From Treponema sp. (GTDB lineage Bacteria > Spirochaetota > Spirochaetia > Treponematales > Treponemataceae), in the NCBI GenBank assembly GCA_024687165.1, contig JAILEY010000002.1:1-40676 (forward strand): a DNA stretch of 40,676 nucleotides, read 5' to 3'. The first letter of the stretch is position 1; each line of letters begins with the position of its first letter. The notes beneath the pieces are model-generated. The model saw nothing but the letters and a program-made list of their open reading frames with translations. It ran no database searches and had not been told where the DNA came from. Shown here in pieces: positions 31,476 to 39,824 of the stretch. The translations under genes were made by a program, and so were the position numbers.

Positions 31476-33328
31476 GTTTTTTCAGTGTTTTCAGCTGGTT
31501 TTGCGTTTTCTGCAGTTGCTTCTGCTGTTCCTTCTGCAGTTTCTGCAGGTTTTACAGGTTCTGCTGGTTTAGGAGCAGGTGCCGGCTTTGGAACTTTTAT
31601 TGCAGGAATAATATTTGTATAGTTTGAAGGAGTATTAAAATACAGCCTGATTACTTCAAATCGTGACTTGTGGCGTGACTTTATCAAGAGGCTTTGTGTT
31701 GTTGCCTGATAAACGTATCCCGAAGAATTGTAAGCTTCAAATCGAGGGTCTGTCCTGAACATAAGTCCCTGAATCTGAATCTTGTTATCAAATGAAGGAA
31801 TTCCGCTGAAAATTACGTAATGTGTCAGGTTGAGAGGGAAATCAATAACGATATTTGCTGTTGTTGCAGGTTCAAATGTATAGCTGACTGCAGTTGCAAT
31901 CGTCCATGCCCATACTGCATTTGTTCCATAATAACCGAGAATTTCTGCATGCGGGTAGTATTTGTTTTGCGGTGAAAGAATTGTATAGATATCGCCGACA
32001 TTCTGCAGTGTAATTTCTTTTGATTCAAGTGCTGTATTTAAGAGAATATAACCTGCTTTTGTCCAGCTGTCTTTTGCTTTTTCAGTTCCGATTTTAACAA
32101 GTGCTTCTCCGACTTTTATCTGGTCAATCAGTGATTTTACGCTCGGATCAGCAATTATAAGTGTCTTGTCTTTTATAGAACAGCTTTTCTGAATTGATTC
32201 AACACACTGATCGATAACCGGCTCAAGTTTAGAAGCAAACTTTCTGTCTTTTGCGCTTAAATCAGCATAAGTGTTAAGAATTCCGGCTGCCTGTACTGCT
32301 GTTGGTGCAAATTTGCTTATTGAAGCAGGATAAGCGATAAATTCCTGCGTTGAACTCTTGAATTTTTCTCTCAAAAGGTAGCTTGAAATGCCTTCTGTTG
32401 TAAATGCATCCAGAGATTTTGCAGAAATTGCAGAAGCCATCCTTGAATTTGCAGCAGAAAGAGTTTTGTTCATTTCTACAAGATTATTGAAGTATGGGGC
32501 TGAAAGATAAGTTCTTTTTGTTCCGGTTTTAAATGATTCAGGAATTGAATTTACAGCCTGAGTATATTTTCCGCGTTTTGAAAGTTCTGCAACATATGCA
32601 ACAATCGTTTTTTCGTTGAGTGAAGCGGCGTTGTTTGAAACAAGAAGCTCGTTTGTTTTATTTATGAGGGTGTCACAGAGTTTTTTAGCGTTCGAATCAA
32701 AATCTTTTTTTGTTGATTTTTCAAGCTGAGCAACTGCATCGAAAGAGAAAGATTTCTGTCTGCTGATTGAAATGATTGAGGCCGCGCTGTCTGTGCTGAT
32801 TTCAAAGCTGTCTTCTTTAAGAGATGATGCTGAAAAAGATAAAAGGTCATTTTTTGAGCTGAGCATCATGTTTGATGAAGAAATTCTTTCAGTATTAAAT
32901 TTTTTAGATGTTGAATATGGAATTGTGTATGATCTGTAAGTGCTATTAAACGAAGGAAATACTGAAAGCCGGTCGTTGTTTACCGTAAAAGAAATTTTTG
33001 CATTGTTCTGGAATAAAATTGTAAATCCGTTTGCAGTTTCTTCGTAATTTTCAAGAATCAGGGCCTGAGATTCTCCTTTTGTAGTCTTTGCGATTACAGG
33101 AGTTTTTTCAGAAGCACTGAATTTGATGTTTTTGTATTCAATTTCAAACTGATTTTTTAACTTTATCTGGTCATCTTCAGTTCGTGTCTGTGCAAGTGTC
33201 AGCGATAATGCACCTAAAGTTCGAGAAATAATAGATTCGGTCTTAAACTGTAAAACAAAGATGCCGACAATAATAAATGTGTAGAGGGCGAAGAGTCCCA
33301 GAAACTTTCTTACAGGATGTTTATGCAT
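31463..33328 (-). CDS. Membrane-anchored periplasmic protein of unknown function
   Basis: A 621-aa protein with an uncleaved N-terminal anchor (about 9-28: FLGLFALYTFIIVGIFVLQ) and a large extracytoplasmic region. About 60-200 is strand-rich, 200-430 is mostly helical with many Ala/Ser/Lys residues, and the stretch around 455-575 is again mixed (GYYGTNAVWAWTIATAVSYT, NIVIDFPLNLTHYVIFSG). It ends in a Pro/Ala/Glu/Thr tail of about 45 residues (KPAPAPKPAEPVKPAET), as in wall-spanning linkers. I do not recognise the family. The promoter TTGAAT-N17-TAAACT ends 6 nt before the ATG, without Shine-Dalgarno. Confidence 0.75.
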   Translation of the reverse strand: MHKHPVRKFLGLFALYTFIIVGIFVLQFKTESIISRTLGALSLTLAQTRTEDDQIKLKNQFEIEYKNIKFSASEKTPVIAKTTKGESQALILENYEETANGFTILFQNNAKISFTVNNDRLSVFPSFNSTYRSYTIPYSTSKKFNTERISSSNMMLSSKNDLLSFSASSLKEDSFEISTDSAASIISISRQKSFSFDAVAQLEKSTKKDFDSNAKKLCDTLINKTNELLVSNNAASLNEKTIVAYVAELSKRGKYTQAVNSIPESFKTGTKRTYLSAPYFNNLVEMNKTLSAANSRMASAISAKSLDAFTTEGISSYLLREKFKSSTQEFIAYPASISKFAPTAVQAAGILNTYADLSAKDRKFASKLEPVIDQCVESIQKSCSIKDKTLIIADPSVKSLIDQIKVGEALVKIGTEKAKDSWTKAGYILLNTALESKEITLQNVGDIYTILSPQNKYYPHAEILGYYGTNAVWAWTIATAVSYTFEPATTANIVIDFPLNLTHYVIFSGIPSFDNKIQIQGLMFRTDPRFEAYNSSGYVYQATTQSLLIKSRHKSRFEVIRLYFNTPSNYTNIIPAIKVPKPAPAPKPAEPVKPAETAEGTAEATAENAKPAENTEKTEQL

Positions 33329-33363
33329 TTACACAGTTTATCCATTATGGATAATAAATTCAA
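33329..33363 (-). promoter_or_regulatory. Promoter of the 31463-33328 gene
   Basis: On the - strand TTGAAT (33363-33358), 17-nt spacer, TAAACT (33340-33335), then 6 nt to the ATG at 33328. Both hexamers match consensus at 4 of 6 positions. Confidence 0.4.
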
Positions 33364-33378
33364 TTAGAGTGGAAAAAT

Positions 33379-34836
33379 ATGAAAAGTTCGATTAAAGAGA
33401 TTCTTTTGGCGGGTATTGTTCTTGGTGTAATTGTTTTTGTTCTTAATGTTGCTTCCTGCGCATCAAATCAGAATATTCAGGAGCCTGTAAAGACTGAAAC
33501 CGTTGAAAAAAAGGCTGAAAATCAGAAAAAGCCTAAAAAAGAGTATACAAAAGAAGGATTCATGGAGCTTTTGCAGCACACATTAGATACTGATGGTGCA
33601 GAAGCAGCTCTTTCTTTATATGAAACTGAACTTCCAAAAAATTATTCTAAATTTAAAAATGATTTTGACCTTCTCTTTTTAAAAGCCGCAATTTGTGTAA
33701 GCGCAAATAAACTTGATGAAGCTCAGTCACTTTGCGATGAACTTTCAAAAAAAGATCCTAAAAATCAGGATGTAATCGGGCTGTCTGCAACAATTGCAAA
33801 AATTCGCGGAGATAAAGCCGGCCGTGATAAGCAGGTTAAAGCTCTTCTTGCTGAAGATCCGTACAATGCAATGGCAAATATTGAAGTTGCAGAAGATTAC
33901 TTTAATAGAAAGAATTATAAACAGGCACGATTGAGTTATAAAAAAGCCCTTGTCCGTGAACCAAAAAATGAAGATGCTTTGCGCGGACTTGGACAGACTG
34001 AATATTACCTTGAAGATGATGAAAACGCAAAAGCAACTTTTAATAAGCTTCTTGAAGTAAATCCTACAAGTGTTCAGGCTTATCTTTATCTTGGAAAACT
34101 TGCCTTTGCAAACAACGAATATAAAATCGCATCAGATAACGCAAAAAAAGCAGTTGAACTTGACCCGTCGAATTATGAATGCCACATGGATTACGGTCTT
34201 TATGAAAGAAACCTCGGTCATTTTGATGTTGCACTTGCAGAATGGACAAAATCAATAGAAATCCAGCCTGATTATTTTCTTGCCTATGCTTACCGTGCGG
34301 GTCTTTACGATGAACAGGATAAAGCAGCTGAAGCAATTGCTGATTATAAAAGCGTAATCAAACTTAACCCGAAGTATTATTACGCATATGAAAGCATCGG
34401 TGTTCTTGCACTGCATGAGGAACAGTGGACAACAGCCCGTGAAGCTTTTATGAAGTGCCGTGAATTTAATACAACAAACGTTTCTTATCCGCTTATGATT
34501 ACGTACTGTTATTATAAGGAAGGAAAAGGTCCTGAAGCAAAAAAATTCAGCGATTCAGTTCTTCGCAAAATGGACAGAAATACAATTGAATACACAATGC
34601 TTCGTTTGTTCCATGACAGAGCAGGAGAAAAACCTGTACCTCAGAAAATTGCCGCACTTGGAAACAGAAATACTCAGGGAAAAATGTACTATTATTTAGC
34701 TTTATTTTATGATATGTTCGGTGGTGGCGAATTCGCAAATCAGTACTATACCAAAGTTTTAGACATGAAGAGCCCGATGTTTTTTGAGTATCGTCTTGCT
34801 GAATGGCGCATGAAGGGTAAAGTTCCCCTAAAATAA
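33379..34836 (+). CDS. TPR-repeat lipoprotein
   Basis: A 485-aa exported protein with a lipobox VASC (Cys27) after a hydrophobic stretch (ILLAGIVLGVIVFVLNVAS), so probably anchored in a membrane on the periplasmic side. A Lys/Glu linker follows, then tandem tetratricopeptide repeats from about 60 to 430, e.g. NYKQARLSYKKALVREPKNE, AYLYLGKLAFANNEYKIA and AYAYRAGLYDEQDKAAEAI. TPR proteins assemble complexes; the partner is unknown. It diverges from the anchored unknown protein and is followed 16 nt later by the TraB/PrgY gene. Confidence 0.88.
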   Translation: MKSSIKEILLAGIVLGVIVFVLNVASCASNQNIQEPVKTETVEKKAENQKKPKKEYTKEGFMELLQHTLDTDGAEAALSLYETELPKNYSKFKNDFDLLFLKAAICVSANKLDEAQSLCDELSKKDPKNQDVIGLSATIAKIRGDKAGRDKQVKALLAEDPYNAMANIEVAEDYFNRKNYKQARLSYKKALVREPKNEDALRGLGQTEYYLEDDENAKATFNKLLEVNPTSVQAYLYLGKLAFANNEYKIASDNAKKAVELDPSNYECHMDYGLYERNLGHFDVALAEWTKSIEIQPDYFLAYAYRAGLYDEQDKAAEAIADYKSVIKLNPKYYYAYESIGVLALHEEQWTTAREAFMKCREFNTTNVSYPLMITYCYYKEGKGPEAKKFSDSVLRKMDRNTIEYTMLRLFHDRAGEKPVPQKIAALGNRNTQGKMYYYLALFYDMFGGGEFANQYYTKVLDMKSPMFFEYRLAEWRMKGKVPLK

Positions 34837-34852
34837 AAAATCAGGAGCAGAA

Positions 34853-36022
34853 ATGCAGACTAATTTAAAAATATCAGACAGAGAATTTATACTTGTTGGA
34901 ACTGCACATGTTTCGCAGGCAAGTATTGAAGAAGTTGAAAAATCAATAGAAGAAAATAAACCGGATTGTGTTGCGATTGAACTTGATGAAAACCGCCTTA
35001 AGAACATAAAGGATCCTGATTCCTGGAAAAAGATGGATATTATCAAGGTCCTGAAAAATAAACAGGGATTTTTGATGCTTGCAAATATAGTTCTTGCAGG
35101 ATATCAGAAGCGAATGGGAAAAGGTGCCGGAATTAAACCTGGGGATGAAATGGTTGCCGGTATGAATAAGGCTGATAAAATGAAAATCCCGCAGGAAATG
35201 GTGGACAGACCGATTGCAGTAACGTTGCGCCGAGCCTGGGCTAAAAATTCCTTCTGGGGAAAGTGCAAGCTTTTGAGCATGCTTATTGCAAGTGCATTCA
35301 GTAAAGAAGAAGTTTCAGTTACAGAAATTGAAAACCTTAAGCAGACAAGCGAAATGGACACGATGATGTCTGAGCTTTCAACATATCTTCCTGTTGTTAA
35401 GGAAGTGTTGATTGATGAAAGGGATTTTTATCTTGCTTCAAAAATCTGGAGTGCAAAAGGAAATAAAGTTCTTGCAGTTCTTGGTGCGGGTCATTTGCCT
35501 GGAGTTCAGAAGCATCTTGAACAGTTTGCATCCGGGGCTGAAAATGCAGACGTAAGCGGAATCGAAACTGTTCCTCCAAAATCATTCCTGAGCAAAATTC
35601 TTACATGGACAATTCCTGCAATCATAATGGGACTGATAATTACAGGATTTATAATCGGTGGTGTTGAAAAAGGTACAACTCTTCTTGGTAGCTGGGTAAT
35701 CTGGAATGGAGCTCTTGCCGGTCTTGGTGCAATTATCGGTGGTGCTCATATTCTTACAATTCTTGTTTCGATTGTTATGGCGCCTTTAACGTCTTTGTGT
35801 CCGTTTGTTGGAATCGGGCTTTTTTCTGGTCTTGTTCAGGCTGTTGTGAAAAAGCCTTCAGTTGAAGATATGGAAAATCTTCAGGATGATGCAACTTCTT
35901 TGAAAGGTTTTTACAGAAACAGAATACTGAGAGTTCTTGTTATTTTCTTTCTTTCATCTCTTGGAAGTATGATTGGAACCTTTGTTGGCGGTGCATCTTT
36001 TATAGGAATCTTTGCGAAATAA
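34853..36022 (+). CDS. TraB/PrgY family membrane protein
   Basis: A 389-aa protein with an N-terminal TIKI/TraB-type domain (about 5-230) and four or so C-terminal membrane helices (about 243-387). Family motifs are VGTAHVSQASIEEVE near the start, CVAIELDENRL, DERDFYLASKIW, and LAVLGAGHLPGVQKHLEQ. The conserved His in GTAHVS and in GAGHLPG resemble the putative metalloprotease site of the TIKI superfamily. PrgY limits peptide pheromone signalling in enterococci; the function in spirochaetes is unknown. AGGAGC precedes the ATG. It may be in an operon with the TPR lipoprotein gene. Confidence 0.88.
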   Translation: MQTNLKISDREFILVGTAHVSQASIEEVEKSIEENKPDCVAIELDENRLKNIKDPDSWKKMDIIKVLKNKQGFLMLANIVLAGYQKRMGKGAGIKPGDEMVAGMNKADKMKIPQEMVDRPIAVTLRRAWAKNSFWGKCKLLSMLIASAFSKEEVSVTEIENLKQTSEMDTMMSELSTYLPVVKEVLIDERDFYLASKIWSAKGNKVLAVLGAGHLPGVQKHLEQFASGAENADVSGIETVPPKSFLSKILTWTIPAIIMGLIITGFIIGGVEKGTTLLGSWVIWNGALAGLGAIIGGAHILTILVSIVMAPLTSLCPFVGIGLFSGLVQAVVKKPSVEDMENLQDDATSLKGFYRNRILRVLVIFFLSSLGSMIGTFVGGASFIGIFAK

Positions 36023-36034
36023 TGCAGAATTCTA

Positions 36035-36063
36035 TTGACATGTTTTTATGAATTCTGTATATT
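36035..36063 (+). promoter_or_regulatory. Promoter of the tRNA cluster
   Basis: TTGACA (36035-36040), 17-nt spacer, TATATT (36058-36063); the best sigma-70 match in the window, 14 nt before the first tRNA. Confidence 0.8.
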
Positions 36064-36077
36064 AACCGTACACTTTT

Positions 36078-36162
36078 GGAGCGATGTCAGAGTGGTCGAA
36101 TGTGCCGGTCTTGAAAACCGGTATACCGCAAGGTATCGGGGGTTCGAATCCCTCTCGCTCCG
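36078..36162 (+). tRNA. tRNA-Ser(UGA)
   Basis: Acceptor GGAGCGA pairs with TCGCTCC, discriminator G. Anticodon stem CCGGT/ACCGG with loop CTTGAAA, anticodon TGA at 36112-36114. It has a long class II variable arm and GGTTCGAATCC in the T arm. CCA is not encoded. Confidence 0.96.
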
Positions 36163-36198
36163 ATTTGTAGCTGAAAGGCAATGACCTTTTAGGTACCT

Positions 36199-36283
36199 GG
36201 AGACGTGGTAGAGCGGTAATACAACGGTTTGCTAAACCGTCGGTTCCTAAAGGGCCGGGCAGGTTCGACCCCTGTCGTCTCCG
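36199..36283 (+). tRNA. tRNA-Ser(GCU)
   Basis: Acceptor GGAGACG pairs with CGTCTCC, discriminator G. Anticodon stem-loop ACGGT-TTGCTAA-ACCGT, anticodon GCT at 36231-36233. A long variable arm confirms a class II tRNA. CCA is not encoded. Confidence 0.95.
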
Positions 36284-36291
36284 CTACTTAT

Positions 36292-36366
36292 GAGATTGTA
36301 GCTCAGTTGGATTAGAGCATCACCCTGCGGAGGTGGGGGTCGCACGTTCGAATCGTGTCAGTCTCA
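36292..36366 (+). tRNA. tRNA-Arg(GCG)
   Basis: Acceptor GAGATTG pairs with CAGTCTC (one T-G), discriminator A. D stem GCTC/GAGC, anticodon stem TCACC/GGTGG with loop CTGCGGA, anticodon GCG at 36327-36329, T stem GCACG/CGTGT. C35, G36 and the A after GG in the D loop (A20) agree with arginine identity. Most bacteria read CGU/CGC with an ACG (inosine) tRNA, so the G34 is unusual. Confidence 0.88.
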
Positions 36367-36370
36367 AAGA

Positions 36371-36399
36371 AAAGCTCATCTAATGGTGAGCTTTTTTTT
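36371..36399 (+). terminator. Terminator of the tRNA cluster
   Basis: AAAGCTCATC (36371-36380) pairs with GGTGAGCTTT (36385-36394) around TAAT, followed by a T-run. Confidence 0.88.
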
Positions 36400-36452
36400 A
36401 TTTTAAAATTAAATGCTAAGGAATAAATGCGATTCGAAACGAAGTGAAAGGC

Positions 36453-37049
36453 TTATAATTCCTTCCTGAAAATATAAGTTTTGTAATCTTCATTTTCGCT
36501 GCTGAAAGGTTCGTAAATATTTTCCTGAACAAGTGTAAAATTATGTTTTGTGTACCACTTCCAGTTACAGTCGCAGTCTGTATAAAGGTAAAGATTTTTC
36601 CATCCTTCATTTTTCATCTGCTGACAGGTCTGTTCAAAAATAATTGAACCTGCTCCAGGCTTTCTGCTTACGAACAGAGAAAGCATAATATCGTCGTCGT
36701 TCATTAAGGAATGAGTAAGTTCATCCATCTTGTTGAGGTAAGTTTTGCTCATTTGTGATGCTATTTTTAAATTTTCCGGAAAACGTATAGATTCGCGGCT
36801 GAACCATTCTTCAGCAGTTGATATGTCATTCTTTCGGGCAAAAAAAGCTGCAGAAAGAATTTCATTATCAGAATTTTCATATACAAGCTGGAAGTGATAG
36901 TCATTTTCAAAAATATTATTTCTTACAATATATTCAACATTAAAGCGCTTAAAATCTTTATCTCCTACTGGCGGACACCACAGCGGCTCAACAACATCAA
37001 CAATAAGAGGAAGATTTTTCATTTCGAAAGGCTGGATAGAAGTTTTCAT
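36453..37049 (-). CDS. GNAT-family N-acetyltransferase
   Basis: A protein of 198 aa from the chosen ATG (MKTSIQPFEMKNLPLIVDVV). The order of strands and helices fits a GNAT fold. The acetyl-CoA loop is not canonical but SRKPGAGSIIFEQTCQQMKN fits its position, followed by NLYLYTDCDCNWKWYTKHNF, typical of the C-terminal GNAT core, and a final strand EDYKTYIF. The substrate is unknown. ACAGGACG is the Shine-Dalgarno for ATG 37049. An ATG 11 codons upstream (37082) overlaps a TATAAT and is less likely. Confidence 0.8.
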   Translation of the reverse strand: MKTSIQPFEMKNLPLIVDVVEPLWCPPVGDKDFKRFNVEYIVRNNIFENDYHFQLVYENSDNEILSAAFFARKNDISTAEEWFSRESIRFPENLKIASQMSKTYLNKMDELTHSLMNDDDIMLSLFVSRKPGAGSIIFEQTCQQMKNEGWKNLYLYTDCDCNWKWYTKHNFTLVQENIYEPFSSENEDYKTYIFRKEL

Positions 37050-37237
37050 AGTTCGTCCTGTGTAATCATTAATATTCAACATTATAGAATCTAATTTAAT
37101 CTTTTTGAATAAGAAATGTTTTTGTCAGACTGCATATTTTGCCTATTTCTTGTGTATTTTATCTAAAGTCTGTCATAAAATTTTTTTTCTGATTTATACT
37201 TCTATTAAATAATTAGATGCGTGGGAAAGAGGTATAT

Positions 37238-38146
37238 ATGAATGAAAAAATATTGAAGCATTATAAAGAGAGTGGCCGATTCACTTATCCAGGATTGTAC
37301 AAAGCTTATTTTAAAATTCTTCCGGATGATATAACGGAACTTGGGAATCTTGTGTGTGCGCAGATTATTCATAGAATCACTTTGAAACAGGGCAATTCCG
37401 GAGCAAATGCTGATTTACGTTACGGTGACATGACACGATATCCATGGCACAGAATGCGTTGCGAGGATGATGTGTTTCTTACGGCTTCTTCAATGACGGC
37501 TGAACTTTTCAGGATGGATGGTCGTGGTTTTGCAAGTGACCGTGCGGTTGAGAACAAGCTTGTTTTATGCTGCCGTTACGTTTCTGTTCTTATGAGTGCG
37601 ATTTTAAAAGCAAAGGGGTATGCGGCTCGAAGCAGGGCAGGATATGCTCCGTACATTGTTAATGGAATCAGCATGGATCACTGGATCAATCAGTATTATG
37701 ACGAAGCTCTGGGCAAATGGGTTACGATTGATGCCGACGGATTTTTTAAAAAGGGTGAACTTCCTTTTGACAGTCAGTACGATATTCCTCAAGAGCAGTT
37801 TGATTTCGCAGGCCCAACCTGGCTTGATATTCGGCAGGGTAAAAAAGATGGAAGTAAATTTATCTACGCGGACGGACTGGGCACAAATTCACTCAAGGCA
37901 CTTTCACTTTATGTTTTTTATGATTTGAATGCACTTATGAATCAGGAACTGACATTTTCGTTTGCGCCTCTTTGGTGGAGTCATTTTGATAAGATGACAG
38001 AGGAAGAGCTTGCAAAGATTGACAGGGTTGCCGAACTTTTAAAAGAGCCTGATGAAAATTTTGATGAGCTGCACAAAATCTGGAGTGAGGACAAGTTCTG
38101 GCGTCTCTTCTGTTCTCCGCTTGTTGGTGAATCTGATTTTATTTAA
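37238..38146 (+). CDS. Transglutaminase-like cysteine protein, larger copy
   Basis: A 302-aa cytoplasmic protein with a transglutaminase-like (papain-fold) core. The triad candidates are Cys112 (VLCCRYVSVLMSAILKAKGY), His148 (GISMDHWINQYYDE) and Asp165 (KWVTIDADGFF). Such bacterial domains act as peptidases or amidases as well as crosslinkers. The C-terminal 130 residues have no recognised motif. The start at 37238 is preceded by AAAGAGG; an ATG 7 codons upstream would include the Shine-Dalgarno in the coding region. A second, shorter transglutaminase-like gene follows 85 nt later. Confidence 0.78.
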   Translation: MNEKILKHYKESGRFTYPGLYKAYFKILPDDITELGNLVCAQIIHRITLKQGNSGANADLRYGDMTRYPWHRMRCEDDVFLTASSMTAELFRMDGRGFASDRAVENKLVLCCRYVSVLMSAILKAKGYAARSRAGYAPYIVNGISMDHWINQYYDEALGKWVTIDADGFFKKGELPFDSQYDIPQEQFDFAGPTWLDIRQGKKDGSKFIYADGLGTNSLKALSLYVFYDLNALMNQELTFSFAPLWWSHFDKMTEEELAKIDRVAELLKEPDENFDELHKIWSEDKFWRLFCSPLVGESDFI

Positions 38147-38231
38147 AGTCTTGATTCATTTTGTATGAAATTAAAGAATACTTACGGATTCTGGGGAAAA
38201 AAAAGATAGCATATACAGGTGAAAATATTAT

Positions 38232-38813
38232 ATGGAAGATTTATCTGAGTACCTAAAAGAAACTGACTGCATTGATTACACAAATCCTCTAGTTGCAAAA
38301 AAAGCGGCCGAACTGAAAGCCGCCTCTTCTGACAATCTTGACTACATAGAAAGAGCCTACAAATTTGTACGCGACGAGATTCCGCACACTTGGGACGCAA
38401 AACTTACCATGGTTTCAAAAAGCGCCAGCGACGTTCTCAAAAACAAAACAGGCATCTGCTGGACAAAGTCATGCCTGCTTGCCGCCCTGCTCCGCGCGAA
38501 TAAAATCCCGGCGGGAATCAGCTACCAATATTTGACTCGCGCCGACGACGCGAGCGACGGCTACATCATACATGCATTGAACACTGTTTACATCGACTCG
38601 CTAAAAAAATGGATTCGCCTTGATGCACGAGGGAACAAGCCGGGGGTAAACGCTCAGTTCAGTCTGGAAAAAGAAACCCTCGCCTTTCTAGCCCGCATCG
38701 AATTTGGCGAAAAAGATTACCGCGACAATCACAGCGATTTGGATTTCCGCCTCAAAGAAATTTTAAAAGCGAGCGACAACATTCTTGAAGTACGCACGGA
38801 TTTTGAAATGTAA
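38232..38813 (+). CDS. Transglutaminase-like cysteine protein, smaller copy with foreign codon use
   Basis: A 193-aa protein with the transglutaminase-like triad Cys76 (NKTGICWTKSCLLAALLRAN), His114 (IIHALNTVYID) and Asp131 (KKWIRLDARGNKPG). It is essentially the catalytic core alone and is not a close copy of the neighbouring gene. The codon choice differs from the rest of the window: many GCC, CGC, GAC, CTC and ATC codons where neighbours use A/T endings, which suggests recent transfer. AGGTGA lies about 9 nt before the ATG. MBL hydrolase follows after 11 nt with AGGAGGG. Confidence 0.82.
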   Translation: MEDLSEYLKETDCIDYTNPLVAKKAAELKAASSDNLDYIERAYKFVRDEIPHTWDAKLTMVSKSASDVLKNKTGICWTKSCLLAALLRANKIPAGISYQYLTRADDASDGYIIHALNTVYIDSLKKWIRLDARGNKPGVNAQFSLEKETLAFLARIEFGEKDYRDNHSDLDFRLKEILKASDNILEVRTDFEM

Positions 38814-38824
38814 GGAGGGAAAAA

Positions 38825-39448
38825 ATGATTACGGTAAAAAGAATCAAAGGCGGAACAGATAACTGCTACATAGTTGTTGAAGGTAAAAATGCAATACTCG
38901 TAGACACCAGCAGCAAAGCCTCCCTCAACATGGTAATTGAAGAGTGTGACAAATACGAAATAAAGCTGATTGTCCTTACACACCCACACTTTGACCATGC
39001 AGAAAACGCAGCCGAACTTTCAAGAAGATATTCCTGCCCTGTTGCATTCAACAAAGTGGATGAGGAGCTTTTTGACGACTACAACAAGCAGCCGCTAAAA
39101 TCATACGGCCTTGTAGGAAAAATTGTCTTGGGACTTTCGCTTTCAGTTTTAAAAAACACAAAGGTTGAGCGGCCTCAAAATATAATTTACGTAAAGGAAG
39201 GCGACAGTCTTTCTGAATACGGAATAAATGCAAAGATTGTGGAACTTCCCGGACACACAAAAGGCTCGATTGGAGTTGATGTAGAAGAAAGCCATCTCTT
39301 GGTCGGAGATGCTTTGGACAACTGGATTAAGCCATCTCTGGGGCACTTGTATTGCGACCTTGACGCTATCAAAAAGACCCAGGAAAAAATAAAGGCACTT
39401 GGAAAGCGTGCAATTTATTTTGGCCACGGAAATCCTGTTACTCGTTAA
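38825..39448 (+). CDS. Metallo-beta-lactamase-fold hydrolase
   Basis: A 207-aa cytoplasmic hydrolase of the glyoxalase II-like MBL group. The full dinuclear metal site is visible: H53-x-H55-x-D57-H58 (LTHPHFDHAENAA), H144 (LPGHTKGSIG), D162 (LLVGDALDN) and H201 (YFGHGNP). The specific substrate is unknown; the short length and lack of extra domains favour a thioesterase or small-molecule hydrolase. Spacing of 11 nt to the upstream transglutaminase-like gene suggests co-transcription. C-ending codons are moderately enriched. Confidence 0.9.
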   Translation: MITVKRIKGGTDNCYIVVEGKNAILVDTSSKASLNMVIEECDKYEIKLIVLTHPHFDHAENAAELSRRYSCPVAFNKVDEELFDDYNKQPLKSYGLVGKIVLGLSLSVLKNTKVERPQNIIYVKEGDSLSEYGINAKIVELPGHTKGSIGVDVEESHLLVGDALDNWIKPSLGHLYCDLDAIKKTQEKIKALGKRAIYFGHGNPVTR

Positions 39449-39479
39449 CAGAAACAACACAATGAATTTGGAGTAGATT

Positions 39480-39815
39480 ATGAAAATGAAAGCGTTTGTA
39501 GTTTATTGCCACACATCGGAAGATTCTTTCACGCGCCATGTAAGGGATTCCTTCATAAAGGGAATTGAAGAATCGGGAAACGAGTATGTTCTTTCCGATT
39601 TGTACAAGATGAACTTTAAGACGGATATGAGCGAGCAAGAATATCTTCGTGACAGCATGAAAAAAGTAATGATTAACGACAGAATTTTTGATCGCGCAAA
39701 AAAATCCGACTTTGTCATCTTTCCAGGAATGACAAGGGAATTCGCCTCGCGAGAAGAGGACTGGGATAAGAATCTCAAAATAGCATACGAAAAAGGTAAA
39801 AACTTTTTTAAGTGA
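39480..39815 (+). pseudogene. Shortened NAD(P)H-dehydrogenase/flavodoxin-fold protein, probable internal deletion
   Basis: The 111-aa open frame begins like NQO1-type flavodoxin-fold oxidoreductases (KAFVVYCHTSEDSFTRHVRD, VLSDLYKMNFKTDMSEQEYL). It then jumps at about residue 63 to what looks like the C-terminal helix region of the same family (KVMINDRIFDRAKKSDFVIF, WDKNLKIAYEKGKNFF). The central part with the FMN-binding FPLWW-type loop, normally about 100 residues, is absent. The frame is open and has GGAG before the ATG, so a short product may be made, but flavin binding is unlikely. It could instead be a genuine small protein. Confidence 0.5.
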
Positions 39816-39824
39816 GGGATAAAA

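Noticed and set aside
31192-31622. Two + strand frames across the palindrome (126 and 114 aa)
   Set aside because: They run through the palindrome and terminator and antisense to the 31463 gene, with no family resemblance or Shine-Dalgarno.
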